Assembly (NCBI GenBank): GCA_023150895.1 | Contig: JAKLJY010000001.1 | Location: 62,001-126,000 of the forward strand | Origin: Myxococcota bacterium | GTDB lineage: Bacteria; Myxococcota_A; Bradymonadia; UBA7976; UBA1532 | Length of the DNA: 64,000 nt | Reading direction: 5' to 3' | Part shown: in pieces, positions 35,347-43,647 of the stretch | How positions within the stretch are numbered: position 1 is the stretch's first letter | Layout of the letters: each line of letters begins with the position of its first letter | Program-made: the position numbers and the translations under genes | Notes under the pieces: model-generated | What the model was told of the DNA's origin: nothing | What the model saw: only the letters and a program-made list of their open reading frames with translations | Databases searched by the model: none

Positions 35347-37239
35347 ATGCCCGCCGTGATTCCGCGCCCCGCCCCCCCCAGTCCTCGCCCCCGTCGCCGC
35401 TCGCCGCTGGTTCGCCGCCTTGCCCTCGCCGTGGCCACGCCCGCTCTCGCGGCGCCCCTCGCGGGCTGGGTTCAACTCACCCTCGGGGACGCCGATGCCC
35501 CCCCGATGCGCTGGAGCCCGAACACGTCCATCCCCTACCACGTCCACTCGGACGGTTACTCCGGCATGCCCCTGAACCGGGTCCGCGCGGCCATCGATGC
35601 GGCTTTCGCCACGTGGGAGCTCCCCTGCTCCAATGTCACCTCCGCGGCCGACCGGGGCGGGCGCGACGGAGACACGCCCGCGATGGACGGTCAGAACGTC
35701 ATTCGATTCGAGGAGCGCGCCCTGCCGCGCGACGTCGATCCCGAGACCGTCCTGGCGTTCACGATGCACGTCGGCGTGTTCTGCACCGGGACGCTGGCCG
35801 AGGCCGACATCACGTTCAACGCCGTGACGTTCGGGTGGACGGACGGAAACGACCGCAATCTCGGCGACGTCGAAACCGTCGCGCTCCATGAGATCGGGCA
35901 CCTGCTCGGCCTCGGGCACACCGGCTTCGACTGGGCCGTCATGTATCCGAGCATTCAGGAGCGCGTGCGCCGCGACCTCAGCCGCGACGAAGAAGACGCC
36001 ATCTGCACGATGTACGGGGGCGACCTCGGTGCATCCTGCGAGCGAGACGCGGACTGCGGCGGCGGCGAGGTCTGCATCGTTCAGCCGGACAGCGACGAGG
36101 CGCTCGCCGTTCGGTGCGGGCCCCCCTTGGGTCGAGCGCGGGTCGGACAGGCCTGTGATCCGTCCGCCGACTTCTGCGACGGCGGGTGCGCGAACGGCCT
36201 CTGCCTCGCCGACGGGACGTGCTCCACCCTGTGCCGCGCCGATGCCGATTGCCCCCGCGGCTGGTTGTGTTTCCGGGATGCGCTCGGCGACGGGCAGACC
36301 TACGGGTACTGCCTCGACGTTACAGTCTGTACCGACGACGTCGACGACTGCCCGGCGGGCGAGGTCTGCACGATCTCGGAGAGCCCCGCCGGGGACGGCC
36401 TTTTCCGGCTCTGCGTCGAGCCCCCCGGTCCGGGCGCCGTCGGCGCGACGTGTCGCAGCGGCGATGCCTGCCAGTCCGGTCTGTGTTTCGGCGGCGTGTG
36501 CTCCGGCACCTGCGACACGGACGCCGACTGTCCCGCGCCGTTCACCTGCCTCGAGACCGGATTCGACGTCGGAGCCGGGGCGGCCGCGACGACGACGTTG
36601 TGCCTCATCGACGAGCGCCCGTGCAACCGGGACGCCGACTGTGCCGCCGGCCTCGTCTGTGCCTTCCGCCTCGACGGGGACACGACGACGACCGTCTGCG
36701 CGGAGAGCACGGGGGCCGGCGCCGTCGGCGCCCCCTGCAGCCGCTCACGGGACTGCGACGCCTACGCCTGCCTCGTCGATGTCTGCACGGCCCCCTGCGC
36801 CGCCGACGCGGACTGCCCCGATGGCTTCACCTGTGACCGGGCGCCCATTTTCGGCCACGCCACTGCGGCCTGCGTCCCGGCGGGCGCGCCGCCCCCGCGC
36901 CCGGATGCAGGGCCGCGCCCGGACCCCGGGCCGGACGCCGGACCCACCGCCGACGCGACGCCCCCCCCGTCCGGCCAAGATGTCGGTCCCCAGAGCACGG
37001 TCGACGGCGCCCCCTCGCTGCCCGTCGGTGATGGTGGCCTGCGGGTGGCCGATGCGGCCGTGACGGTCGGTGGGGACCCGGATGCCGGGGTCGGACCCGC
37101 GGGGGCCGTCCGCCGAGGTGGCGGCAGCAGCGGCGGCTGCTCGACGACGACCCCGCCCGCGGGCGGTGGCGTGCCGCAAGGTCTCCTGATGATGACGCTG
37201 ATCGCGCTCAGCGGGCGGCGGCGCCGACGAAGCGCCTGA
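35347..37239 (+). CDS. Secreted matrixin-type zinc protease with DADC repeats and MYXO-CTERM-like tail
   Basis: 630 residues. A basic, Pro-rich N-terminus precedes a signal-like helix (RRLALAVATPALAAPLAG). The catalytic domain carries HEIGHLLGLGH near residue 181 with the Met-turn VMYPS, the metzincin/matrixin zinc site. From about residue 225 at least six Cys-rich units recur, each with a DADC- or DVDDC-like core (CERDADC, CRADADC, CTDDVDDC, CDTDADC, CNRDADC, CAADADC). A Pro/Asp linker leads to GGCST, a hydrophobic helix (GLLMMTLIALSG) and RRRRR at the end, like MYXO-CTERM surface-sorting signals. GGAG supports the ATG. The 3' end overlaps the receiver gene by 32 bases. Confidence 0.9.
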   Translation: MPAVIPRPAPPSPRPRRRSPLVRRLALAVATPALAAPLAGWVQLTLGDADAPPMRWSPNTSIPYHVHSDGYSGMPLNRVRAAIDAAFATWELPCSNVTSAADRGGRDGDTPAMDGQNVIRFEERALPRDVDPETVLAFTMHVGVFCTGTLAEADITFNAVTFGWTDGNDRNLGDVETVALHEIGHLLGLGHTGFDWAVMYPSIQERVRRDLSRDEEDAICTMYGGDLGASCERDADCGGGEVCIVQPDSDEALAVRCGPPLGRARVGQACDPSADFCDGGCANGLCLADGTCSTLCRADADCPRGWLCFRDALGDGQTYGYCLDVTVCTDDVDDCPAGEVCTISESPAGDGLFRLCVEPPGPGAVGATCRSGDACQSGLCFGGVCSGTCDTDADCPAPFTCLETGFDVGAGAAATTTLCLIDERPCNRDADCAAGLVCAFRLDGDTTTTVCAESTGAGAVGAPCSRSRDCDAYACLVDVCTAPCAADADCPDGFTCDRAPIFGHATAACVPAGAPPPRPDAGPRPDPGPDAGPTADATPPPSGQDVGPQSTVDGAPSLPVGDGGLRVADAAVTVGGDPDAGVGPAGAVRRGGGSSGGCSTTTPPAGGGVPQGLLMMTLIALSGRRRRRSA

Positions 37240-37579
37240 TCGTCTCGTGGAACTCGGGGAATCGCAGCGGCTTGCGCAGGAAGGCGTCGCCGACCGCGAG
37301 GGCCTCGCGCTCGTGCTCGTGCAGCGCGTGGGCGCTGATGATCACGACGGGAATCCGGGCCGTTCGGGGGTTCGTCTTGAGACGTCTCGTCGCCTCGAGG
37401 CCGTCGAGATCGGGCAGTTCGATGTCCATGACGACGAGATCCGGCGGGTCGTGCTCGATGCGGCGCAGCCCCTCGGCCGCATCGGCGACCGCATCGACTG
37501 CGAGTCCGTCCGCGACGAGCAGGTCCTCATAGAGGCGCCGATTGAAGCGATCGTCGTCGATGATGAGCACGCGAAACAA
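37208..37579 (-). CDS. Stand-alone response-regulator receiver protein
   Basis: 123-residue CheY-like receiver domain: acidic pocket IIDDD (residues 6-10), phosphorylated Asp52 in VVMDIELPDLDG, Ser/Thr switch region VVIISAHAL, and the conserved Lys in FLRKPL. No output domain, so it acts by protein contact. The start is uncertain: TTG 37579 gives a normal receiver N-terminus, and GTG 37570 is the alternative. The frame stays open past the tRNA on the other strand, but that extension has no receiver sequence. No histidine kinase is adjacent. Confidence 0.85.
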   Translation of the reverse strand: MFRVLIIDDDRFNRRLYEDLLVADGLAVDAVADAAEGLRRIEHDPPDLVVMDIELPDLDGLEATRRLKTNPRTARIPVVIISAHALHEHEREALAVGDAFLRKPLRFPEFHETIRRFVGAAAR

Positions 37580-37585
37580 TTTGTG

Positions 37586-37614
37586 TTGACTTCCCCGAGG
37601 AGCCCGTCTAAAAG
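37586..37614 (+). promoter_or_regulatory. Promoter for tRNA-Leu
   Basis: TTGACT (37586-37591), a 17-base spacer and TAAAAG (37609-37614), followed by a GC-rich discriminator. Start of transcription near 37621 is 15 bases before the mature tRNA. A GC-rich discriminator is typical of stable-RNA promoters under stringent control. Confidence 0.55.
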
Positions 37615-37635
37615 ACGCCTCGCCCGTTGATGTTC

Positions 37636-37719
37636 GCGAAAGTGGCGGAACTGGCAGACGCGCAGGATTCAGGTTCCTGTGCCCGCAAGGGCGTGTGGGT
37701 TCGACTCCCACCTTTCGCA
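37636..37719 (+). tRNA. tRNA-Leu, anticodon CAG
   Basis: Full class II cloverleaf. The acceptor arm GCGAAAG (37636-37642) pairs with CTTTCGC (37712-37718). The anticodon arm CAGGA/TCCTG encloses loop TTCAGGT with anticodon CAG at 37670-37672. A long variable arm (GCCCGCAAGGGC) and a T arm with GGTTCGACTCC follow. It reads CUG. After the discriminator A (37719) the genome has CCCA, so the CCA end is not encoded and must be added by the CCA transferase (gene at 49496-50818). Confidence 0.96.
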
Positions 37720-37722
37720 CCC

Positions 37723-37758
37723 ACCCCCATCGGCCGACGCCGGTGGGGGTTTTTCGTT
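37723..37758 (+). terminator. Intrinsic terminator of tRNA-Leu
   Basis: ACCCCCA (37723-37729) pairs with TGGGGGT (37744-37750), extended inward by TCGGC/GCCGG around a 4-base loop, giving a 12-base stem. It is followed at once by a T tract (37750-37754), a classic Rho-independent terminator. Confidence 0.9.
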
Positions 37759-37771
37759 TCTGGCGCCGCCC

Positions 37772-39319
37772 TCACGCGGCTCCGGACATGCGTTTGAGCT
37801 CCGTCTCGCTCAGGTTCTGCGAGAACGTCACGGTCGTGTGGGCCTGCGCACCGCTCTCCCGCTCGACCGCCGTGACGCTGACGATGCCGCTGGCGTCGAT
37901 GTCGAACGTCACGGCGATCTCGACCTCGCCACGGGAGGCCACCCGGAACCCGCTGAACTCGAACTCCCCGAGGAGCGTGTCGCCCTCGGACTCCCGCGCC
38001 TCGCCCTGGTAGATGCGGATGCGCACCTTTTCCTGCCCGTCGGACGCGGTGACGAACGTCTTCGTCTGCTCGACGGGGATGGGGGTGTTCTTCGGGATGA
38101 TGACGTCAGTGTACCCGCCGACCGTGCCGACCCGCAGCGTCAGCGGGGTTACGTCGACGAGGACGGCGTCCCGTCGCCGGTTCACGAGTTGGTGGGCGTG
38201 GATGGCCGCCCCGACGGCGACGACCTCGTCGGGGTTGACCGACGCCTGCACGCGTTGGCTGAAGTACGCCTCGACGGCAGAACGGATGAAGCGGCTCTTG
38301 GTCTGGCCGCCGACGAGCACGACGCCCTCGATGTCCGCGACGTTGTTGTTCGACGACTGCATGGCCTCGTCGCAGACCTTGAATGTCTTCTGGACGAGGT
38401 CGTAGGTCATCTGGGCGAGCTGCTTGACGGTCAGGAGCGCCGAAAGGGTGAGCGACCCCTCTGCATCGCGCGCGATGTCGGGGATGCCGACCTCGATGCG
38501 ATCGACTTCGGAGAGCTGGATCTTTGCCCACTCCGAGTGCTCTTTGAGCTTCTGCATCGCCATGCGGTCCTGCCGCAGGTCGATGCCGGTTTGCTCGTGA
38601 AACGCCGTGATCAGGTAGTCCATGATGCGAGCGTCGAAGTCGTCGCCACCGAGGAACGTGTCGCCGGCGGTCGCCCGCACCTCGAAGACATCGTTGTTGA
38701 TGTCGAGCACCGTGATGTCGAACGTGCCGCCGCCGAGGTCGTAAATGGCGACGCGCTGCTGGAGCCCGCGATCGTACCCGTAGGCGAGCGCAGCGGCCGT
38801 CGGCTCGTTCAGGACCTTCAGGATCTCCAGCCCGGCGATCCGGCCGGCGTCCTTCGTCGCCTGCCGCTGGCTGTCGTTGAAGTGCGCGGGGCAGGTCACG
38901 ACCGCTTTGGTCACGGGCTGCCCGAGGTAGTTCTCGGCGATGCGCTTCATCTCTCGAAGGACTTCAGCGCTCACCTCGGGGATGGCGTGGACCTGACCCT
39001 GGACCTCGACCCGGACGTCCCGGTTGGCGCCTTCGACCAGGCGGTACGGGAAGATCTCACGGGCCTTCTTGACCTCCTGGCTGAAGAAATAGCGTCCGAT
39101 CAAACGCTTGAAGGAGTAGATCGTATTATCTGGATCCAGAAGGAGTTTCTTCTTGGCCCTCGAGCCAACGACGACGCTCCCGTCGGGATGGTAGTGGACG
39201 ACGGAGGGGTGGATCAGCTCACCCCACTCGTTCGGAATGACCTTCGGTCGCCCGCCCTCCATGATGGCCACGACGCTGTTGCTCGTCCCGAGATCGATCC
39301 CGATCGCGATGTCGGCCAT
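37772..39319 (-). CDS. Hsp70/DnaK-family protein without the C-terminal lid
   Basis: 515 residues, against about 635 in DnaK. The ATPase domain is intact: phosphate-1 [30 protein letters not shown], connect-1 [12 protein letters not shown], phosphate-2 [10 protein letters not shown] and adenosine motif [10 protein letters not shown]. The beta substrate-binding domain (about 385-505) follows and ends near [13 protein letters not shown], just where the helical lid should begin. The protein is therefore a specialised Hsp70 rather than the main chaperone, comparable with accessory Hsp70s such as SglK of Myxococcus. No DnaJ or GrpE gene is adjacent; a J-domain protein lies at 60753. ATG 39319 has GGAGGGG upstream. 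Confidence 0.93.
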   Translation of the reverse strand: MADIAIGIDLGTSNSVVAIMEGGRPKVIPNEWGELIHPSVVHYHPDGSVVVGSRAKKKLLLDPDNTIYSFKRLIGRYFFSQEVKKAREIFPYRLVEGANRDVRVEVQGQVHAIPEVSAEVLREMKRIAENYLGQPVTKAVVTCPAHFNDSQRQATKDAGRIAGLEILKVLNEPTAAALAYGYDRGLQQRVAIYDLGGGTFDITVLDINNDVFEVRATAGDTFLGGDDFDARIMDYLITAFHEQTGIDLRQDRMAMQKLKEHSEWAKIQLSEVDRIEVGIPDIARDAEGSLTLSALLTVKQLAQMTYDLVQKTFKVCDEAMQSSNNNVADIEGVVLVGGQTKSRFIRSAVEAYFSQRVQASVNPDEVVAVGAAIHAHQLVNRRRDAVLVDVTPLTLRVGTVGGYTDVIIPKNTPIPVEQTKTFVTASDGQEKVRIRIYQGEARESEGDTLLGEFEFSGFRVASRGEVEIAVTFDIDASGIVSVTAVERESGAQAHTTVTFSQNLSETELKRMSGAA

Positions 39320-39391
39320 GGATTCCCCTCCATTGAGTCCGCGGCAGGTCCCCGGCGGACCGCTCGGGGCGCGAGCATACCGACGCCGGGG

Positions 39392-40624
39392 TCAGCGTGC
39401 CAGATCCCCCGGGCAGACGCAGAGCGTGGCCGGCCGACCGCAGATCCGAGTGGGCACGGCGACCCCCGAGCAGCGGTCCCCCAGTGCGGCAACGGTCGCC
39501 AGATACGTGAAACCACAGGCCTTCCCCGGTCGTCCCGGGCGCCGGTCATACTCCGACCGTCGCCCCCCATTCGCCGGCCAGTAAGGGACATCCCGGCCCG
39601 CCGCGGCGAGCAGCGCCTTCTCCTGATAACGCGCGGCCACCGGGGACGCCGCGGGCGGGACGCAGGCCGAGAGCGCTTCGGGATCGCGGAGCGGCCCCCA
39701 CTCGGGCGGCCCCCAACGCCCGAGCGCGACGGCGCCGATCCCGACGCCCACCGTCGCGATGATCGCAAACCGCTGCGCACGCTCGACGGCCGGGCCGGTT
39801 CGGCGCGCCAGCAACAGCAGAACCGGCATCCAGGCGAACGCCGGCCAGTTGGCCTCCACCCGAGTCGTACACGCCACTGCGGCCCAAACGACGAGTTGGG
39901 AGCCTCCGAGGACCGCCAGCGATCGGGTACGCGCATCCGCATGCCGGTCGCGCGCCGTCCGGACGAGCGCGCGAACACCGAACCACGCGAGTCCGGGCGT
40001 CACGACGAGCAGCTGCCCGAGCATCGCCTCCAGCAGGTGAACCCCCTGCCCCAGGCGGCCGGCCTGGAATGCGTACGGCAGCCCCCCGTTCCCGAGCGAC
40101 CACCCGAGGTGCGGCGCGCTGACGACGATCACCGCGGCGCACACGGCGAGGCGAGCCCCGCGCGCCATCCAGAGGACGCCCGGGAGCCAAAGCAACGCAC
40201 TCGATTTGACCATCACGGAGACGCCGATGAGCAGGCCGGCCACCCCGAACCGTCGGGCGCCGAGCGCCCACAGCAGGGCGGCCGTCAGCGGCAACAGCGG
40301 CGTGTCCGGCGTGGCGAGGCACACCCCGGCGAGGCCGATCGGCGTGCCGAGCACCCACAGGGGGAAACGCCTCGGGGCCTCGACCTCCCAGACGACCGCT
40401 GCTCGAACGAGGAGCCAGGCCGTGATGGGGAAGAGGATGAGCGCCGGAAGGCGCGGGTGCCCGAAACCGAGCGCGACCCAGAACGCGATCCCGGGGGGAT
40501 GGTCGTAGTAGCCCCAGGCCAGGTCGCGGGACCAATCGAGGTAGTACGCCTCATCGGCCGTCAGCGGGAGGCCGAGTGCCACACAGGCCGCCAACGCCCA
40601 GAGGCCCGGAAGGCCGGGAATCAC
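39392..40624 (-). CDS. ArnT/PMT-like (GT83) polyprenol-dependent glycosyltransferase
   Basis: About 410 residues, an integral membrane protein with some ten hydrophobic helices. The first loop has the GT83/PMT signature: an Asp-Glu pair (TADEAYYLDWSR) followed by WGYYDHPPG. Such enzymes move a sugar from a polyprenyl phosphate donor to lipid A, glycans or protein on the periplasmic side. The GTG at 40624 overlaps the stop of the dolichol-phosphate-mannose-synthase-like gene as GTGA, and that enzyme makes the kind of donor needed here. A start at GTG 40645 is also open. The C-terminal 90 residues are soluble and Cys-containing. Confidence 0.87.
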   Translation of the reverse strand: MIPGLPGLWALAACVALGLPLTADEAYYLDWSRDLAWGYYDHPPGIAFWVALGFGHPRLPALILFPITAWLLVRAAVVWEVEAPRRFPLWVLGTPIGLAGVCLATPDTPLLPLTAALLWALGARRFGVAGLLIGVSVMVKSSALLWLPGVLWMARGARLAVCAAVIVVSAPHLGWSLGNGGLPYAFQAGRLGQGVHLLEAMLGQLLVVTPGLAWFGVRALVRTARDRHADARTRSLAVLGGSQLVVWAAVACTTRVEANWPAFAWMPVLLLLARRTGPAVERAQRFAIIATVGVGIGAVALGRWGPPEWGPLRDPEALSACVPPAASPVAARYQEKALLAAAGRDVPYWPANGGRRSEYDRRPGRPGKACGFTYLATVAALGDRCSGVAVPTRICGRPATLCVCPGDLAR

Positions 40625-41337
40625 GAGCCGAAGCGCAGCTTCCACACCATCGTGAACGCTTCGGACATGATGCGCATCGACATCTTGGATTGGCCCGCGA
40701 CGCGGTCTGCGAAGCGGATCGGGATCTCGACGACCTTGAACCCCTGGCGGAGCGCCCGCCAGGTCAGCTCAATCTGAAATCCGTAACCACGGGTCTGGAT
40801 CGCGTCCAGATCCATCGCGGCGAGGACGCGACGGTGGAAGCACTTGAATCCACCCGTGAGGTCGCGGATGTCGACCCCCAGCACGGTCCGGGCGTAGAGG
40901 CTGCCCCCCTTGCTGAGCAACTGGCGGCGCAGGGGCCAGCCGACGGTGCCGCCCCCTTCGACCCAGCGGCTGCCGAGGACGACGTCCGCCTGATCCGCCG
41001 CTTCGAGGAAGCGTGGCAGCGTCGCGGGGTCGTGACTGAAGTCCGCGTCCATCTCGAAGACGTGCGTGTAGTCGCGCTCGAGGGCCCACTTGAAACCCGC
41101 GATGTACGCCTTGCCGAGGCCTTCCTTGCCCGCTCGGTGCAGAACGTGGATCCGACCGTCGGTGGCCGCCCGCGCGTCGGCGAGGGCCCCGGTCCCGTCG
41201 GGCGAATTGTCGTCGACGACGAGCACCTCGACCTGCGGAACGACCTCGAAAATGCGGTCCAGGAGAGGCGGGAGGTTCTCCCGTTCGTTGTACGTCGGGA
41301 CGACGATGAGGGGCTTCCGGGGTGGCGATGCGGACAC
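40621..41337 (-). CDS. Polyprenol monophosphomannose synthase-like glycosyltransferase (GT2)
   Basis: 238 residues of a GT-A fold with PLIVVPTYNERENL at the N-terminus, VLVVDDNSPDGTG, the metal-binding DXD-like MDADFSHDP, and the QTRGYGFQIEL motif of dolichol-phosphate mannose synthases. It would transfer a hexose from a nucleotide sugar to polyprenyl phosphate on the inner leaflet. GTG 41337 was chosen because AGGAG lies 5 bases upstream and it starts just before the fold; the frame extends further up without homology. It is coupled by GTGA overlap with the downstream GT83 gene, which likely uses the product. Confidence 0.92.
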   Translation of the reverse strand: MSASPPRKPLIVVPTYNERENLPPLLDRIFEVVPQVEVLVVDDNSPDGTGALADARAATDGRIHVLHRAGKEGLGKAYIAGFKWALERDYTHVFEMDADFSHDPATLPRFLEAADQADVVLGSRWVEGGGTVGWPLRRQLLSKGGSLYARTVLGVDIRDLTGGFKCFHRRVLAAMDLDAIQTRGYGFQIELTWRALRQGFKVVEIPIRFADRVAGQSKMSMRIMSEAFTMVWKLRFGS

Positions 41338-41432
41338 GAGGACTCCTCGTTGGACGGGGCGCGGCGGGCGCGGGAGCATAGCGAAACCGCCGTGCCGCCC
41401 ACAACGACGGCGCGCAAGACCGGACCGCTCGC

Positions 41433-42536
41433 TCAGAGATGCCGGAGAACCCGCGCCGCGACCCGCTCTCCGAACGTCGGACCGTCGACCCGCAAGGCCG
41501 CCCGGAGCAAGCGCGCGAGTGCGTCGGCCCGAGCGAGCGCCGCCTCGGAGTCGGGCGCGAGCGCCGCACGGACTGCGGCGGCCAGTCCCTCGGCCGTCGC
41601 CCCCGACTGCCATCGCTCTGGCACGTGGCGTGCCCCGAGGACCAGGTTGGGCAGCGCCAGATGCGGGACGCGGACGAGGCGGGCCGCCACCGCCGCGGTC
41701 AGCGGGTGGAGGCGTCCGGCGGTCACGAGCGGCCGGCCCGCGAGCGCCGCTTCGAGCGTCACGGTGCCGAAGGCGGCCAACGCAACCGTGGCGGCGTTCA
41801 GCGCGGCCCGGGCGCCTTCGTGCACGACGATCGGGCATGCGCCGGCCGCGCCCGATTCGCTGGCCGTGACCGGCGCCAGCGTGGCGGCGTGTCCGAGATG
41901 TGCCGCGTCAATCGCGCCGGCAGCGTGGAGCGACGCCGCAGCGCTCAGCATCGGTCGGCGCAGGCGCCGCGCGGTCGCCGACCGGCTCCCGGGCAGAATC
42001 GCGAGACCCCGCGACTCGATCGGGGGGGGCGCGAAGGTCGTTTCGGCAAGCGGGTGACCGACGAACTCGGCCGGCAGCCCGAGGCGACGATAGGCGTCCC
42101 GTTCGAACGGCAACGTGCACAGGAGCGCGTCGGCCTGTCCGATGGCGCGCGCCCGCCCGGCCCGCCAGGCCCAGATCTGGGGGGGCGCCAGCCAGAGCAC
42201 CGGTCGCGGCCCGCCGGCGGCCCGGCGCAGCACGCGCAGGTTCAACTCCGGCGCATCGACGAGCAGCACGGCGCGTGCGTCGGCGAGGCGAGCGCACACC
42301 CCCCGGTAGGCGCGCACGACCTCGGGGAGCGCAGGCAGGGCCTCGATGAGGCCGTGCGCCGTGAATCGGCGGACGTGCGCCGTGAGCTCGAGTCCGGCGG
42401 CCTGACACGCGTCGCCGCCGGTCCCGACACACCGGATTCCCGCGGCCCGAAGACACGCGACGACGGGGGCGAGCAGCGCGTCCCCCGAGGCCTCGCCGGC
42501 GACGCAAAGCACCATCGGCGCTCCGCCCCCCGTCAT
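41433..42536 (-). CDS. lpxB: Lipid-A-disaccharide synthase LpxB
   Basis: 367-residue GT19 enzyme that joins UDP-2,3-diacylglucosamine and lipid X to form the lipid A disaccharide at the inner membrane. Motifs are VAGEASGD at the N-terminus, VDAPELNLRVL, PPQIWAWR, EFVGHPL and ILPGSRS, and the C-terminal donor site with FGTVTLEAAL. The ATG at 42536 overlaps the stop of the Gfo/Idh oxidoreductase gene as ATGA, an order known from lipid A clusters of deltaproteobacteria. A longer open frame upstream is antisense noise. Confidence 0.95.
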   Translation of the reverse strand: MTGGGAPMVLCVAGEASGDALLAPVVACLRAAGIRCVGTGGDACQAAGLELTAHVRRFTAHGLIEALPALPEVVRAYRGVCARLADARAVLLVDAPELNLRVLRRAAGGPRPVLWLAPPQIWAWRAGRARAIGQADALLCTLPFERDAYRRLGLPAEFVGHPLAETTFAPPPIESRGLAILPGSRSATARRLRRPMLSAAASLHAAGAIDAAHLGHAATLAPVTASESGAAGACPIVVHEGARAALNAATVALAAFGTVTLEAALAGRPLVTAGRLHPLTAAVAARLVRVPHLALPNLVLGARHVPERWQSGATAEGLAAAVRAALAPDSEAALARADALARLLRAALRVDGPTFGERVAARVLRHL

Positions 42537-43444
42537 CCCGCCGCCCGCGTGTCCGGCCCATCCGGGCCGCACAGCGCCTCGACCAGTGTCAGCGCGGCCA
42601 CCGCGTCGGTTCCACTCGCGAGCGGGCCGACCGGACCGCCGCGGACGCCCGAGAGGAACGCGGACCACTGGTCGGAGAGCGCGTCCCGGGCACGGGGGGC
42701 AGCCAGATCGACGCGAAACCCGTCGATCCAGAGGCGTCGCCACAGGCGCGGTCGTCCCCGCGCGCACAGGATCGATGCGCGAGCGCCCCCCTCGCCCCGC
42801 AGGCGGAGCCGCAGAACGTCGCTGGAGGTTCGGGCCTCTTCGATGGACAACGACGGCCCGAGCAGGTGTCGCGCCAGGTCGAGGTCGTGGATACCCCAAT
42901 CGAGCGCGAGTGGCCCGGCGCCCGGACGCCCGGGGCCGACCCGCCGGACCACGACCGTGCGGGCGCCCGTCGGCGCGTCCGCGAGTCCGGCGTTGAAGCG
43001 CTCGACGAAGCCGATGGCGAGACGCCGGCCGGCCAGCGTCGCCGTCCGCGTCAACCAGGCGGCCGCCCGGGCCGAATCGGCGCCGGGCTTCTCGACGAGG
43101 CAGTGCAGACCGCGTTCGAGGAGCGCCTGCGCCGTGGGCGCGAGCGCGGGGATGGGCGTCGCAACGAGGGCGACGTCGGCGCCGACCGCCGGAGACAGAT
43201 CCTCGACGCCGCCGAGCACGACGGCGCCCGGACACCTCTCGGCCAGCCGTCGAGCCCGCTCACGTTCCGGGTCGACGATCGCGCAGATCCGGACGTCCGC
43301 CCGGGCCAACAGCTTCGAGAGATGGACCTCGCCGAAGCGGCCTGCGCCGACGATCACCACCCCGAGCGGGGGGCCATCGGCGGGGCGCCCGCGCTCACCG
43401 GACCGCGGGCCGGACAGGGAGGCGAGGAGGGCGGGCGTCGTCAC
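42533..43444 (-). CDS. Gfo/Idh/MocA-family NAD(P)-dependent oxidoreductase
   Basis: 303 residues. The Rossmann motif VVIVGAGRFGEVHL is near residue 28, ADVALVATP follows, then the family EKPGA and the second-domain motif DWGIHDLDLARHLLG. The position before lpxB, with ATGA overlap, matches the oxidoreductase gene of lipid A operons; a GnnA-like role (oxidising UDP-GlcNAc so that lipid A can carry an amide at position 3) is possible but unproven, as no GnnB aminotransferase is in the window. The start is GTG 43444, with an AT-rich patch (43451-43460) just upstream as the likely promoter core. Confidence 0.88.
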   Translation of the reverse strand: MTTPALLASLSGPRSGERGRPADGPPLGVVIVGAGRFGEVHLSKLLARADVRICAIVDPERERARRLAERCPGAVVLGGVEDLSPAVGADVALVATPIPALAPTAQALLERGLHCLVEKPGADSARAAAWLTRTATLAGRRLAIGFVERFNAGLADAPTGARTVVVRRVGPGRPGAGPLALDWGIHDLDLARHLLGPSLSIEEARTSSDVLRLRLRGEGGARASILCARGRPRLWRRLWIDGFRVDLAAPRARDALSDQWSAFLSGVRGGPVGPLASGTDAVAALTLVEALCGPDGPDTRAAG

Positions 43445-43647
43445 GCGGGTCTTTTAACAAAGGCGGACGCGCGACGCCATGCTCGCCAGTGCGTGCCGGA
43501 CGTGGCACCGCCGAACGCCCGAAGTGCGTAACGGGCTACGCAGTTCGGCGGGGGGCCTCGCGGCCGGGCAGCCTGGATGCAGGGTCCGACGCACCGCGTC
43601 ATCCTGGCGTGCTTCTTGCTGCGCCGCGGCGCCGGAGGTTTGCGACC

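Noticed and set aside
37580-37720. Extension of the receiver gene upstream across the tRNA
   Set aside because: It is antisense to a perfect tRNA-Leu and its protein sequence has no relation to a receiver domain.
37719-37723. Encoded CCA end for tRNA-Leu
   Set aside because: After the discriminator A the genome reads CCCA, not CCA, so the end is not encoded.
39397-39402. TGGCAC upstream of the Hsp70 gene, like a sigma-54 -24 element
   Set aside because: The required TTGC at -12 is missing (GACCCC follows), so it is not a sigma-54 promoter.
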